A DNA stretch of 26,359 bases from JBBQVS01 sp038211295 (GTDB taxonomy: Bacteria; Chloroflexota; Ktedonobacteria; Ktedonobacterales; Ktedonobacteraceae), in the NCBI GenBank assembly GCA_038211295.1, contig JBBQVS010000058.1, positions 1 to 26,359 of the forward strand, read 5' to 3'. Shown here piece by piece: positions 6,310 through 13,898 of the stretch (the stretch's first letter is position 1; every line of letters begins with the position of its first letter). The translations under genes and the position numbers were made by a program. The notes beneath the pieces are model-generated. The model was given only the letters and a program-made list of their open reading frames with translations. It did no database searches and was not told the DNA's origin.

Positions 6310-7776
6310 CTAGCTCTGCGGGGGAACGGCAGGCATGAGATGATATTGCATCTTGAGTGTGATGATACGGGTCGCGGCCTCATCCACACGCGCCTTTGAT
6401 AACGTACCGTTTTGTAATGCGGCCTTCAGCCCATCGAGCATCGCGATCATCTGGTCTGACCCTGTGGGGCCGAGCAACATATCATCACCGGCGTTGAGGG
6501 CAAGGACACCCGCCTGTGGCATGTTCCACGTCTTTGAGATGCCCTGCATATACAGGGCGTCGGTAAGAACGACACCATCATAGCCGAACTCGTGGCGCAG
6601 AATGTCGGTCATGAACGTGTGCGAGAGTTCCGCCGGCATCGTTGGATCAATCGCGGGCATCAGCACGTCGGTTGGCATAATCATGCCAGGATTGTCAAGC
6701 TTGTTTTGCGATTGGATAAAGTGCTTGAATGGCGCAAGTTCAACCGCGTAGAGTTGTTCGCGGGTGCGGTTGACAACCGGCAGGCCAAAGTGTGCGTCGA
6801 TATTGGCATCGCCCAGGCCAGGGTAGTGCTTGATGCAGGCAACAACACCATCGCCCTGCATCGCTCGCATATAGGGGCCAGCATACTGAATCACGGAGTC
6901 TGTGGTGAAACCATAGGTGCGCGTTATCTGATCGGGCGCGTCAGGAATGAGGGCTACATCTACGTCGGGCGCGAGATTTTCGTTGATGCCGATAGCTTTG
7001 AGATCACGCGCTACAAGGTGTCCCTGCTGAGCGGCCATGTCAGGATTGCCACTCTGATAGATTGTGAGAGCCGAAGGACGCGGCGGATAAACATGAATCA
7101 AACGGTGTACAATCCCCCCCTCTTCGTCGGACGAAACCAGAAGCGGTAATTTCGCGTGCAATTGCATCTGCGCGATATCATGCGCGGTCTGTGGGGCCGT
7201 CTGCATCTGAAACTCATACATGATAACGCCGCCAGCGTGCAACTTGTTAATCATCATGTCCAGATCGGGCGAATAGTAGGTATCGTCATACTCAACCATG
7301 ATGAGCTGACCCAGCTCTTCGTCCAGGCTCATGTGCGAGACGTACAGGCTGGCAAGTTGCTTGTATTGCATGTGACTGACAAGATGATGCAAGCCAGAGA
7401 CTTGTTGCGCGTTAAGTGGGGGCTGAACAAAAGCCTTACCCACATCCGCCGAGCCGCCCAGAGCTACTCGGAGAGAGCCGCTACTCATCAGGCGTTGCCC
7501 AAGAATGCTGCCAATCACGAGAAGCACTACCAGGAGCGCGGAAATAATGAGCGTGACAAGACCACGATGACCGCGCCGCTTTGGAGGTACTGACGGCAAA
7601 TTCGGGAGGTTCGTCGTTACTGGCACTCCCTTCTCAAGAGCTTTCTTGTATTCAAGGGCGGGCATAGGGCGCGAGTTCGTGTCCCAGTTGCTACCCGAAT
7701 GAGAAGGTTTTTGCTGCTGAGGGAGCGCGTCATCCTGTTGCCCTCCACCAGGTAGCTGTGAATTACGTATAGTCAT
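6310..7776 (-). CDS. Membrane-anchored glycoside hydrolase family 3 protein (NagZ-like)
   Basis: 488 residues. A polar N-terminus (1-70) with RRGHR is followed by one membrane segment (about 73-93), then an extracytoplasmic GH3 N-terminal barrel from about 145. GH3 enzymes of this type remove N-acetylglucosamine from peptidoglycan fragments or related beta-glycosides. Seen motifs are SSDEEGG (215-221), KHYPGLGDANIDAH (316-329, with Asp327 and His329 in the position of the NagZ Asp-His dyad), MPTDVLMPAIDP (367-378) and GVVLTDAL with Asp406 as nucleophile. The substrate is uncertain. The ATG overlaps the stop of the upstream dehydrogenase gene by four bases (ATGA), and GGGGAG lies 9 bases upstream. 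Translation of the two genes is thus likely coupled. Confidence 0.88.
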   Translation of the reverse strand: MTIRNSQLPGGGQQDDALPQQQKPSHSGSNWDTNSRPMPALEYKKALEKGVPVTTNLPNLPSVPPKRRGHRGLVTLIISALLVVLLVIGSILGQRLMSSGSLRVALGGSADVGKAFVQPPLNAQQVSGLHHLVSHMQYKQLASLYVSHMSLDEELGQLIMVEYDDTYYSPDLDMMINKLHAGGVIMYEFQMQTAPQTAHDIAQMQLHAKLPLLVSSDEEGGIVHRLIHVYPPRPSALTIYQSGNPDMAAQQGHLVARDLKAIGINENLAPDVDVALIPDAPDQITRTYGFTTDSVIQYAGPYMRAMQGDGVVACIKHYPGLGDANIDAHFGLPVVNRTREQLYAVELAPFKHFIQSQNKLDNPGMIMPTDVLMPAIDPTMPAELSHTFMTDILRHEFGYDGVVLTDALYMQGISKTWNMPQAGVLALNAGDDMLLGPTGSDQMIAMLDGLKAALQNGTLSKARVDEAATRIITLKMQYHLMPAVPPQS

Positions 7777-9860
7777 GAACGATAACTCCCCATCGTGTTT
7801 TTGCCTCTATTTTTGTTCTTGGAACGTAGTTTGCCAGGATTGACCGCTTTCGTCGTCCTTGTGTTTTGTAACGTTTCTTGTGGGGAATTTGTCGCGAAAT
7901 CTCCTTTTGGGTCATCGTAAAGTTCCTCTGGCTCGTACTGCTGTTCCTCCGCTGCCATTTCCTGCTCGATGGATGTATCTTCCAGATAGTCCTGTCGCGA
8001 GTCATAAGCACCCTCTGAAACGTACTCTTGCTCATCTCGAACAGAATGTGGTTGCTCTTCTAGCACATCGTAAAGTTTCTCTGAAGGCTCTTGTTGTATA
8101 GAAGCCACAACGGGCAATACTCCTTCTTGCTTGCGCTGTGCTTGTTGCGCTTTTTCCGCCGCTATGATTTCGAGCCACTCAAGTTCATCGAGGTCTGTTT
8201 CCCCGGATGGCACAATCGGCGTACTGATTATCTCTTCCGATGGTGAAGAGGTCGTTGGCGTGTCTTGAGGCGCGACTACGATGGCTGGCATTGCCTCAGT
8301 TGAGGAGATCGTGTCCTCTTGCCCGACTAACGTTTCCACCTCTACAACTGCTGGCTCTATGGGCCGTTCCTCTTCATGGCGATGTGGGGTGGCGGGCGAT
8401 GTATATGTTTGTTCTGGAATACTCTGTGAGATTGTCTCTGGTTCTTGCTCCTGTAATATGGGGGTGGGGGCTGCCACAACTGGAGCAGGCTCTGGTGTAA
8501 TACGATACTTTTGCAGTGGCTCTGAGACCTGTTTGAGCGTAAACTCGCGCGTCGTGGGCGTTGGTTGCGCGGGTGTGCGGGTGAGATCGACAGTAGCGGA
8601 ACGGGGTTGACGCGCAGATGCACGCACATTGGGGACTACCGATGCAGGCAAGAGTGAGTAGTCGAAAACCACTTTGATGGCGCGTTGCTCACGTTTATCT
8701 ATCGCGGTCATCAGTGCCTGCCGATAGTTGTTCAACGCGAAGTGATGCGTAATCAGTTGTTCTGGTCGCAGTAAACCATTCGTCATCATATCGGCTGTAA
8801 CGCTAAATGTCGAACGTTGCTCTGTTGTACCAAGAGGCCATGTCTCCATGCCTTGTCCCATTGTCCCAATCAAGTTTATTTCTTGATACCACACAGGTGT
8901 CAGATCGAGATGCATCATATGAAGACTCAAGCCGACAAGTACAACCGTTGCCTGTGCTCGCGCCCACCGCAGGGCGTTATGCACTGTGCTTTGCGAACCA
9001 ACTGTGTCATAGATAACATCATAGCCACCCAGCAGCATCTGATTGCCCAATAGTCCCGTGTAGAGTTGCGCCTGTGTCGCCTGTTGCACACCACTATAGC
9101 TATCCGCAGGGTAAATAATGTGTGCCGCACCCATGCGCGTGGCCTTCTCTACCTGAAAGGGGTAACGTGCCAGAACGCTTATCTCTGCCTGTGGGGCAAG
9201 AATACGGACAATTTGCAAGGTCAGTAGACCAATAGTGCCGGCACCGATAATCAGTACGCGATCTCCCGCCTGTGGAATATGGCGTAGTACCGTGTGAACC
9301 GCCACCGCGCTTGGTTCAAGAAGAACGGCCTGTGTATCTGTCATCGTTGGTGGAACGCGAAAAAGTTGTTGTTCGTGGAGTAGCATTTCCTCGCTCCACC
9401 CGCCGCCGACGGGATGTGGAGCGGGGAGCGTGCCACGTTCGCAAAGGCCATAGTTGCCGGAGGCGCAGGAGCGGCAGAGGGGCTGCACATTGGCCGAGAG
9501 GCAGTTGATATCGTGTTGTAGCACCACACGGTCCCCTACCTGAAGTTGTTGTACCTCGTCACCAATTTCGATAACCTCGCCTACAACCTCATGGCCGAGG
9601 TATGCGGGCGTGTGACCGGGAAGCGCGGCGGGCGCAATCCGCAGGTCGCCATCTGCGTAAATGAGATGCAGGTCGCTGCCACAGATACCCGCGAGACGGT
9701 TGCGTACCCGCACCCAGGCCGCGCCCGGCAGGGGTTGGCGTGGCACATTTTGTACGCGCAGAGGTGCGAAAGAAGAGAAGTAAGCACCACGCCAGAAGCG
9801 TCCAAGCAAATTTGTTAGAATAACCCGTCCAGGGCTGAGGTCTACTGTAGAGGTCCACAC
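7773..9860 (-). CDS. Zinc-dependent medium-chain dehydrogenase with a long disordered C-terminal tail
   Basis: 695 residues. Residues 1-400 form a complete medium-chain alcohol/polyol dehydrogenase: catalytic zinc ligands Cys60 (GICGSD), His90-Glu91 (YLGHEVVG) and Glu182 (LLEPSAVAVHT); structural zinc cysteines Cys120, Cys129, Cys132 and Cys140; and the dinucleotide loop GAGTIGL (206-212). The substrate is unknown. From about 401 to 695 there is a Pro/Thr/Glu-rich, low-complexity region that turns strongly acidic and ends in a basic stretch (KLRSKNKNRGK). I see no domain there. The tail is in frame with no stop or shift and ends in the four-base overlap with the GH3 gene. The start is a GTG at 9860, with AAGGTGAG about 8 bases upstream. 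Usual relatives are 330-400 residues long. Confidence 0.85.
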   Translation of the reverse strand: MWTSTVDLSPGRVILTNLLGRFWRGAYFSSFAPLRVQNVPRQPLPGAAWVRVRNRLAGICGSDLHLIYADGDLRIAPAALPGHTPAYLGHEVVGEVIEIGDEVQQLQVGDRVVLQHDINCLSANVQPLCRSCASGNYGLCERGTLPAPHPVGGGWSEEMLLHEQQLFRVPPTMTDTQAVLLEPSAVAVHTVLRHIPQAGDRVLIIGAGTIGLLTLQIVRILAPQAEISVLARYPFQVEKATRMGAAHIIYPADSYSGVQQATQAQLYTGLLGNQMLLGGYDVIYDTVGSQSTVHNALRWARAQATVVLVGLSLHMMHLDLTPVWYQEINLIGTMGQGMETWPLGTTEQRSTFSVTADMMTNGLLRPEQLITHHFALNNYRQALMTAIDKREQRAIKVVFDYSLLPASVVPNVRASARQPRSATVDLTRTPAQPTPTTREFTLKQVSEPLQKYRITPEPAPVVAAPTPILQEQEPETISQSIPEQTYTSPATPHRHEEERPIEPAVVEVETLVGQEDTISSTEAMPAIVVAPQDTPTTSSPSEEIISTPIVPSGETDLDELEWLEIIAAEKAQQAQRKQEGVLPVVASIQQEPSEKLYDVLEEQPHSVRDEQEYVSEGAYDSRQDYLEDTSIEQEMAAEEQQYEPEELYDDPKGDFATNSPQETLQNTRTTKAVNPGKLRSKNKNRGKNTMGSYRS

Positions 9861-10016
9861 AGTTCTATCTCACCTTCGCTAGCTCAAGCAGTCATATATC
9901 TCATTCATCTTATTTATATTGTGGCCTATTCATAAAGAAAAACACATTATACATAGCTTTTATCGCAGTGTATCATGCATACCATGTATGGTCAATCAAA
10001 TAGGAGTTACGATTTC
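9861..10016 (-). other. Spacer upstream of the dehydrogenase gene
   Basis: 156 AT-rich bases separate the histidine kinase stop from the dehydrogenase start, both on the minus strand. The spacer contains the promoter at 9967-9995, a second TATAAT (9946-9951 on the minus strand) lacking a good -35, and no clear terminator for the kinase gene. Read-through from the kinase into the dehydrogenase is possible. Confidence 0.5.
9967..9995 (-). promoter_or_regulatory. Predicted promoter of the dehydrogenase-GH3 operon
   Basis: On the minus strand, TTGACC (9990-9995), 17 bases and TACACT (9967-9972). An inverted repeat ACCATGTATGGT (9981-9992) lies across the spacer and -35, the usual place for a repressor site. 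The leader to the GTG start would be about 100 bases. Confidence 0.6.
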
Positions 10017-11246
10017 CTAGTCTACGCAGGGGAACTTGACCGTGAAGGTTGTACCTTTGCCCGGCTCACTATAAACAGAGATCGTGCCATCATAGGCACG
10101 TACAACGGCGACAGCTATGGTAAGGCCGAGGCCAGTGCCTATAGGAGACGTTGCGTTAGTGGCGCGTTTGTGTTTACTACGGTAGAATGCATCGAAAATA
10201 TGCACAAGATCATCCTGCGCGATGCCCTCGCCATTATCGATCACACGGATAACCGACTCGTCTTCTTGTCGGCCTAGCTGAACCACAATTGTACCTTCTG
10301 GCATCGGGCGTCCATATTTTATCGCGTTATCCAGAAGCACAAAGAACAGTTGACGGATATGTTCTGCATTGCCCTTGAGTCCCAGCCGTTGCTCTGTGAG
10401 GATACTCAATGTGATGGGTCGCTTATCTTTAGCACGGAACCGCGTTTTGTCGATTTCTTCAGCGGCAATGGCGAGCAGGTCTATATACTCTTTTTTGTTT
10501 GGACGGCTATCGTCAAAGCGTGCCAGCGTCAAAAGATCATTGATGAGAAAGGTCATACGTTCAGCTTCACCCTTCATCAACTTGAGCACACGTTCGGACA
10601 TTTCAGGATCATTTTTCGCGCCACGCATCAGCACTTCGGTAAAGCCACGCAACGACGTGAGGGGGGTTCGCAATTGATGTGAGGCATCCGAGAAGAAGCG
10701 TCGAAAGCGTTGCTCAGAGGCCAGATGCATCTCTTCGGCGCGTTCGAGACGTATTACCATCTCGTTGAGGCTACCTGCCAAACGGTCTATCTCGTCCTGT
10801 GGAGGAAGACGCAATGGCAGACGTTTGCGCTGCTTCAGGTCGCCAAGCGCGATAGCCTGTGACGCGTCGGTGACGCGCCAGAGCGGCTGTAACAGCATTG
10901 TGTTGATAAGAAAAGACAAGGCAGTGCCAAGCGCGATAACTCCCAGGATGACAGCCCACATATAGGGATTTGAAACCTGTTGCGAGTTGAGCATATTGAA
11001 GGTAGAGAGTAAGATTATAACAACACAGAGTACAAAGAAATATGCGGTTGTCAACTGAGTACGCAGGCTGAAAAAAGGTCGAAGCCAGATCGGAGCATTG
11101 TTTCCTGACACACGCTGTTCTTTGAAAAGTGGAGTAGTGGGAACCTTGTCATCCGCCAGTTCGACAACATAGAGATGTTTAGAAGTGTCGATCTCTTCAT
11201 TCGATTGTGGTAACTTGCTACTATCAGTACCCTGAACCTCTTCCAT
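10017..11246 (-). CDS. Two-component sensor histidine kinase
   Basis: 409 residues. A polar cytosolic N-terminus (1-60) precedes two membrane segments (about 66-85 and 96-118). The loop between them is only about 10 residues, so there is no room for an external sensor domain. A HAMP linker follows (about 118-172, LLQPLWRVTDASQAIALGDL), then the phospho-acceptor His190 in DASHQLRTPL. The ATPase domain has the N box LLDNAIKYG (304-312), the G1 box DNGEGI (337-342), FYR (354-356) and the G2 box GTGLGL (370-375). It lies 60 bases downstream of an OmpR-type regulator gene and presumably phosphorylates that regulator. GGAG lies 7 bases before the ATG. The signal is unknown; the kinase may sense the membrane itself or a partner protein. 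Confidence 0.95.
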   Translation of the reverse strand: MEEVQGTDSSKLPQSNEEIDTSKHLYVVELADDKVPTTPLFKEQRVSGNNAPIWLRPFFSLRTQLTTAYFFVLCVVIILLSTFNMLNSQQVSNPYMWAVILGVIALGTALSFLINTMLLQPLWRVTDASQAIALGDLKQRKRLPLRLPPQDEIDRLAGSLNEMVIRLERAEEMHLASEQRFRRFFSDASHQLRTPLTSLRGFTEVLMRGAKNDPEMSERVLKLMKGEAERMTFLINDLLTLARFDDSRPNKKEYIDLLAIAAEEIDKTRFRAKDKRPITLSILTEQRLGLKGNAEHIRQLFFVLLDNAIKYGRPMPEGTIVVQLGRQEDESVIRVIDNGEGIAQDDLVHIFDAFYRSKHKRATNATSPIGTGLGLTIAVAVVRAYDGTISVYSEPGKGTTFTVKFPCVD

Positions 11247-11306
11247 AAAACAACTCCGCTTTTATGTATCTTACATGTATACGTCCATAATAGCTCTCTC
11301 GTGAGC

Positions 11307-12077
11307 CTAGACATCACCTTTTAGCACATATCCAACGCTCCGCACCGTATGAATGAGGCGCGGTGTACTTGGCGAGTCCTCAATTTTCTCACGTAGGTAG
11401 CGTACATAAACCTCAATAATGTTGGTCTCACCAAGAAAATCATAGCCCCAGACCTGATTGAGAATCGTCTGACGATCAAGTACCTGACGTGGATGGCGCA
11501 TGAACAGGTGCAACAGATTGTACTCCGTCGCGGTCAACTCGATAAGTCGTCCTCCACGTGTGACCTCGCGCGTCGAGGAGTTGAGCCGCAGATCGGCGAA
11601 CTGTAGTGCCTGCCCTATGCTGTCGCCTTCGCCACTCGCGCCCGTCTGTGTGGACTTCGCGCGGCTCTGACGACGCAGAATAGCACGAATACGGGCCAGT
11701 AGCTCGTCGAAATCAAACGGCTTCGTCAGATAGTCGTCGGCACCAGTATCAAGGCCCGCGATACGATCGCGTACCTCGTCTTTCGCTGTAATCATTAGAA
11801 CGGGTACATCACGCGTGGTCGGGTTAGCACGGAGACGACGACAAACCTCCAGACCATCTATGCCGGGCATCATAATGTCCAGCAGAATAAGATCGGGATT
11901 GATACGCTGCGCCAACGTCACTCCCTGCTCACCGTCCGGCGCCGACTCTACATGAAATCCTTCATAGCGCAACCCAATCCGTACAAGCTCCACGATGTTT
12001 TCCGCATCGTCAATCACGAGAACCTTCAAGAGCGGCTGTTTCTCCTGTTGATGTCCTTGCCATGTACCTTGTTGCAT
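11307..12077 (-). CDS. OmpR/PhoB-family response regulator
   Basis: 256 residues. The receiver domain (about 18-133) has the acidic pair Asp23-Asp24, phospho-acceptor Asp67 (LILLDIMMPG), Thr97 and Lys119 (LTKPFDFDEL). The winged-helix DNA-binding domain (about 155-254) has ELTATEYNLLHLFMRHPRQVLDR, the recognition region TNIIEVYVRYLREKIE and HTVRSVGYVLK. An unusual Ser/Thr/Gly-rich linker joins the two. The ATG at 12077 has AGGAGAG just upstream. The first 15 residues (MQQGTWQGHQQEKQP) precede the fold. It heads an operon with the kinase gene and is probably its partner. Confidence 0.95.
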   Translation of the reverse strand: MQQGTWQGHQQEKQPLLKVLVIDDAENIVELVRIGLRYEGFHVESAPDGEQGVTLAQRINPDLILLDIMMPGIDGLEVCRRLRANPTTRDVPVLMITAKDEVRDRIAGLDTGADDYLTKPFDFDELLARIRAILRRQSRAKSTQTGASGEGDSIGQALQFADLRLNSSTREVTRGGRLIELTATEYNLLHLFMRHPRQVLDRQTILNQVWGYDFLGETNIIEVYVRYLREKIEDSPSTPRLIHTVRSVGYVLKGDV

Positions 12078-12172
12078 GAGATGCTCTCCTGTATAAGAAA
12101 ATTAAATAGAACTATTCGTTGATACATCAATACGTCACGAGCACAAATTAAGGATTTTGCCTCTGCTATTTC

Positions 12173-12201
12173 ATTATAGTTGCGTTATGCCTCGCACGCA
12201 A
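12173..12201 (-). promoter_or_regulatory. Predicted promoter of the regulator-kinase operon
   Basis: On the minus strand, TTGCGT (12196-12201), 17 bases and a perfect TATAAT (12173-12178). Transcription would start near 12166, giving a leader of about 90 bases. The weak -35 is consistent with an activator-dependent or autoregulated promoter. Confidence 0.6.
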
Positions 12202-12351
12202 GCATTCTTAAACATCTTCCTTAGAATTCTCAGCAAATTTTAAGGTTGCATATGAGCAAGCATGAGCATGACGGCACTTGCCCGCATCGTTTTCCCTGGT
12301 TGCTCGTAGTTTTTGTACAATTATGTAACCATATACACAGACTAATACCTA

Positions 12352-12380
12352 TTGACATATGTACCTTACTGATATATCCT
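12352..12380 (+). promoter_or_regulatory. Predicted promoter of the stand-alone receiver gene
   Basis: TTGACA (12352-12357), 17 bases and TATCCT (12375-12380), located about 70 bases before the start codon. The -35 is consensus and the -10 has two mismatches. Confidence 0.6.
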
Positions 12381-12447
12381 TAGCTGTAAGAACTCGCAAA
12401 ACTATTTCTATAACACAAGGTGAGAGCGCGTGCAACAAGAGGCTAAA

Positions 12448-12840
12448 ATGGGAGTGGAACACGAGAAGCGCAAAGTTATTGCTATCATCGAAGATGACGC
12501 CCGCCTCGCGGAAATGTTTACGGAGATGCTGGCCTTCTCTGGTCAATGGCAGTTGCGCCTGTTTGCCGATGGCGAGTCCGCACGCGACCAACTCCCTACG
12601 CTTGATGCACACCTCATTATTCTGGATGTGGGATTGCCCAATCTCGACGGCGCATCGCTCTACAAGATTTTGCGTGGACACAGTAAGACGCGCAAAACAC
12701 CAATCATCGTTGTGACCGGTAGCCACGACTGGGAACTGCAACGCATGGGCTTACAGGTAGGGTTTGTGTTGCAAAAGCCATTCAGCAACTCCGACCTGCT
12801 CAACATGATTCACGCGCTATTACCAGAGCGAAACTCGTAA
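12448..12840 (+). CDS. Single-domain response regulator (receiver only)
   Basis: 130 residues from the ATG at 12448, comprising one receiver domain and nothing else. Key residues are Asp16-Asp17 (IIEDDARLAEMF), phospho-acceptor Asp60 (LIILDVGLPNLDG), Thr90 (IVVTGSHD) and Lys110 (LQKPFSNSDLL). AAGAGG lies 5 bases before this ATG. A GTG at 12430 with AAGGTGAG upstream is an alternative start giving 136 residues. Without an output domain it may act by protein contact or as a phosphate relay or sink. It is divergent from the OmpR-type regulator, and a membrane-protein gene follows 128 bases downstream. The cognate kinase is not identified; the nearby kinase is the obvious candidate. Confidence 0.9.
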   Translation: MGVEHEKRKVIAIIEDDARLAEMFTEMLAFSGQWQLRLFADGESARDQLPTLDAHLIILDVGLPNLDGASLYKILRGHSKTRKTPIIVVTGSHDWELQRMGLQVGFVLQKPFSNSDLLNMIHALLPERNS

Positions 12841-12968
12841 GGCTTTCTGTAACTTTCCCCTACCCTTCACTCGTTATGACACTAAGGGAGTAAGTGGAGT
12901 AACATAATTGGAGTGATACGGGACGCGAGCTATCTGGCTCCGACTCAACAAGTCAACAGAGGTCATGT

Positions 12969-13817
12969 ATGATTCAGTCCGTCAGCAACACACGTACCTT
13001 TTATCAAGACCGCACATCATACACACGCACTCGTCGTCTCGGCTGGCTGATGTGCGCCGTGTCTCTTCTTACGACGCTGCTCTCCCTGCTCGCAAGTTTT
13101 TCTCTGTGGGGAACCTACACACACGTTTTTACCTTCTATTTGAAGTGGCAGGATGCCCTCATTGCGCTACTCTGGCTCATTGCTTTTTTAACGCTCTGTG
13201 GCGGTGCGTTGATTCTGCGCTTTCTCAATGTGGCCCACGTTGGCTATCTTAAAGGGGTCTTCTCGTTTCTTGATACCACACAGGTCTCGGTGCGTGATCT
13301 GGCCTCGGAAAATCTCGCGAGCATCTTCTGGATGCTCGGAGCATCGTTTGGCTGCTTTATCGTTGTGCTGATTGGGCTTGTCCCCGTCATTCTGATCGGT
13401 TGGACGCTTCATCTCGCCCCGCCCTTTCTCGCGATTATCGCTACTGTGCTGGCGGTTTTACTCAGTCTCGCGGGACTCATTTTGAGCATTGTGTTCACGA
13501 GTTTCATCGCGATTAGCCTCTTCGGTGCCATCGCGTTCTGGCAAAAACTGGGTGGGGCCAACATCTATAAGCTCAATATGCAGACCACCATACGCTGCGA
13601 CGACAACCTGCTCACCATCATTTACCCCGACATGCCGGAATCCATGATTGACCTTGACACTCTCGCCGAGCACGACAAACTCGCGCTACTGGCGTCATTG
13701 CGCGAACGCTGGCTTACGTCTGGTCGATTGTGGAGTCTCGAATTCGGCGACGAAAAGACACGGATTATGAGCACAGAAGAAACGGGAGCAACGGCGAATA
13801 TTGCGCTTATGACGTGA
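12969..13817 (+). CDS. Unidentified multi-pass membrane protein
   Basis: 282 residues. A basic N-terminus (TRTRR) leads to hydrophobic segments at about 24-48, 62-86, 119-147 and 150-192 (the last long enough to cross twice). A soluble C-terminal region of about 90 residues follows, containing CDDNLLTIIYPDMPESMIDL and REKWL-like charged stretches. Between segments 2 and 3 lies a 30-residue loop (YLKGVFSFLDTTQVSVRDL). I do not recognise the family. The ATG at 12969 has AGAGG six bases upstream; an overlapping ATG at 12965 is in another frame. It may be transcribed with the receiver gene, since I find no strong promoter in the 128-base gap. Confidence 0.8.
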   Translation: MIQSVSNTRTFYQDRTSYTRTRRLGWLMCAVSLLTTLLSLLASFSLWGTYTHVFTFYLKWQDALIALLWLIAFLTLCGGALILRFLNVAHVGYLKGVFSFLDTTQVSVRDLASENLASIFWMLGASFGCFIVVLIGLVPVILIGWTLHLAPPFLAIIATVLAVLLSLAGLILSIVFTSFIAISLFGAIAFWQKLGGANIYKLNMQTTIRCDDNLLTIIYPDMPESMIDLDTLAEHDKLALLASLRERWLTSGRLWSLEFGDEKTRIMSTEETGATANIALMT

Positions 13818-13863
13818 TCAAGGCCCGACTTTTTCATTGCTGGCAAAAATGTAACGAAAGGTA

Positions 13864-13892
13864 TTGACATATGCCCAAAAACGTCGTATACT
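13864..13892 (+). promoter_or_regulatory. Near-consensus promoter of rpoB
   Basis: TTGACA (13864-13869), a 17-base spacer and TATACT (13887-13892). It is the best promoter match upstream of rpoB and lies 630 bases before its ATG, so transcription would start near 13899 with a leader of about 620 bases. Four GTAAC/GTTAC pentamers surround it (13851, 13915, 13926, 13941). Confidence 0.8.
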
Positions 13893-13898
13893 TGTCTC

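Larger units (their letters stand above)
12078..12447. promoter_or_regulatory. Divergent control region between two response regulator genes
   Basis: 370 AT-rich bases hold the minus-strand promoter at 12173-12201 and the plus-strand promoter at 12352-12380. Upstream of the minus-strand -35 there are three similar T/A-rich boxes on the plus strand (TTCTTAAAC near 12206, TTCCTTAGAA near 12217, TTTTAAGG near 12238), the first two about 11 bases apart, as expected for binding of an OmpR-type dimer. No coding frame is supported here. Confidence 0.5.

Noticed and set aside
6592..7149. A 185-residue plus-strand open frame inside the GH3 gene
   Set aside because: Antisense shadow of a gene with clear catalytic motifs; no ribosome site.
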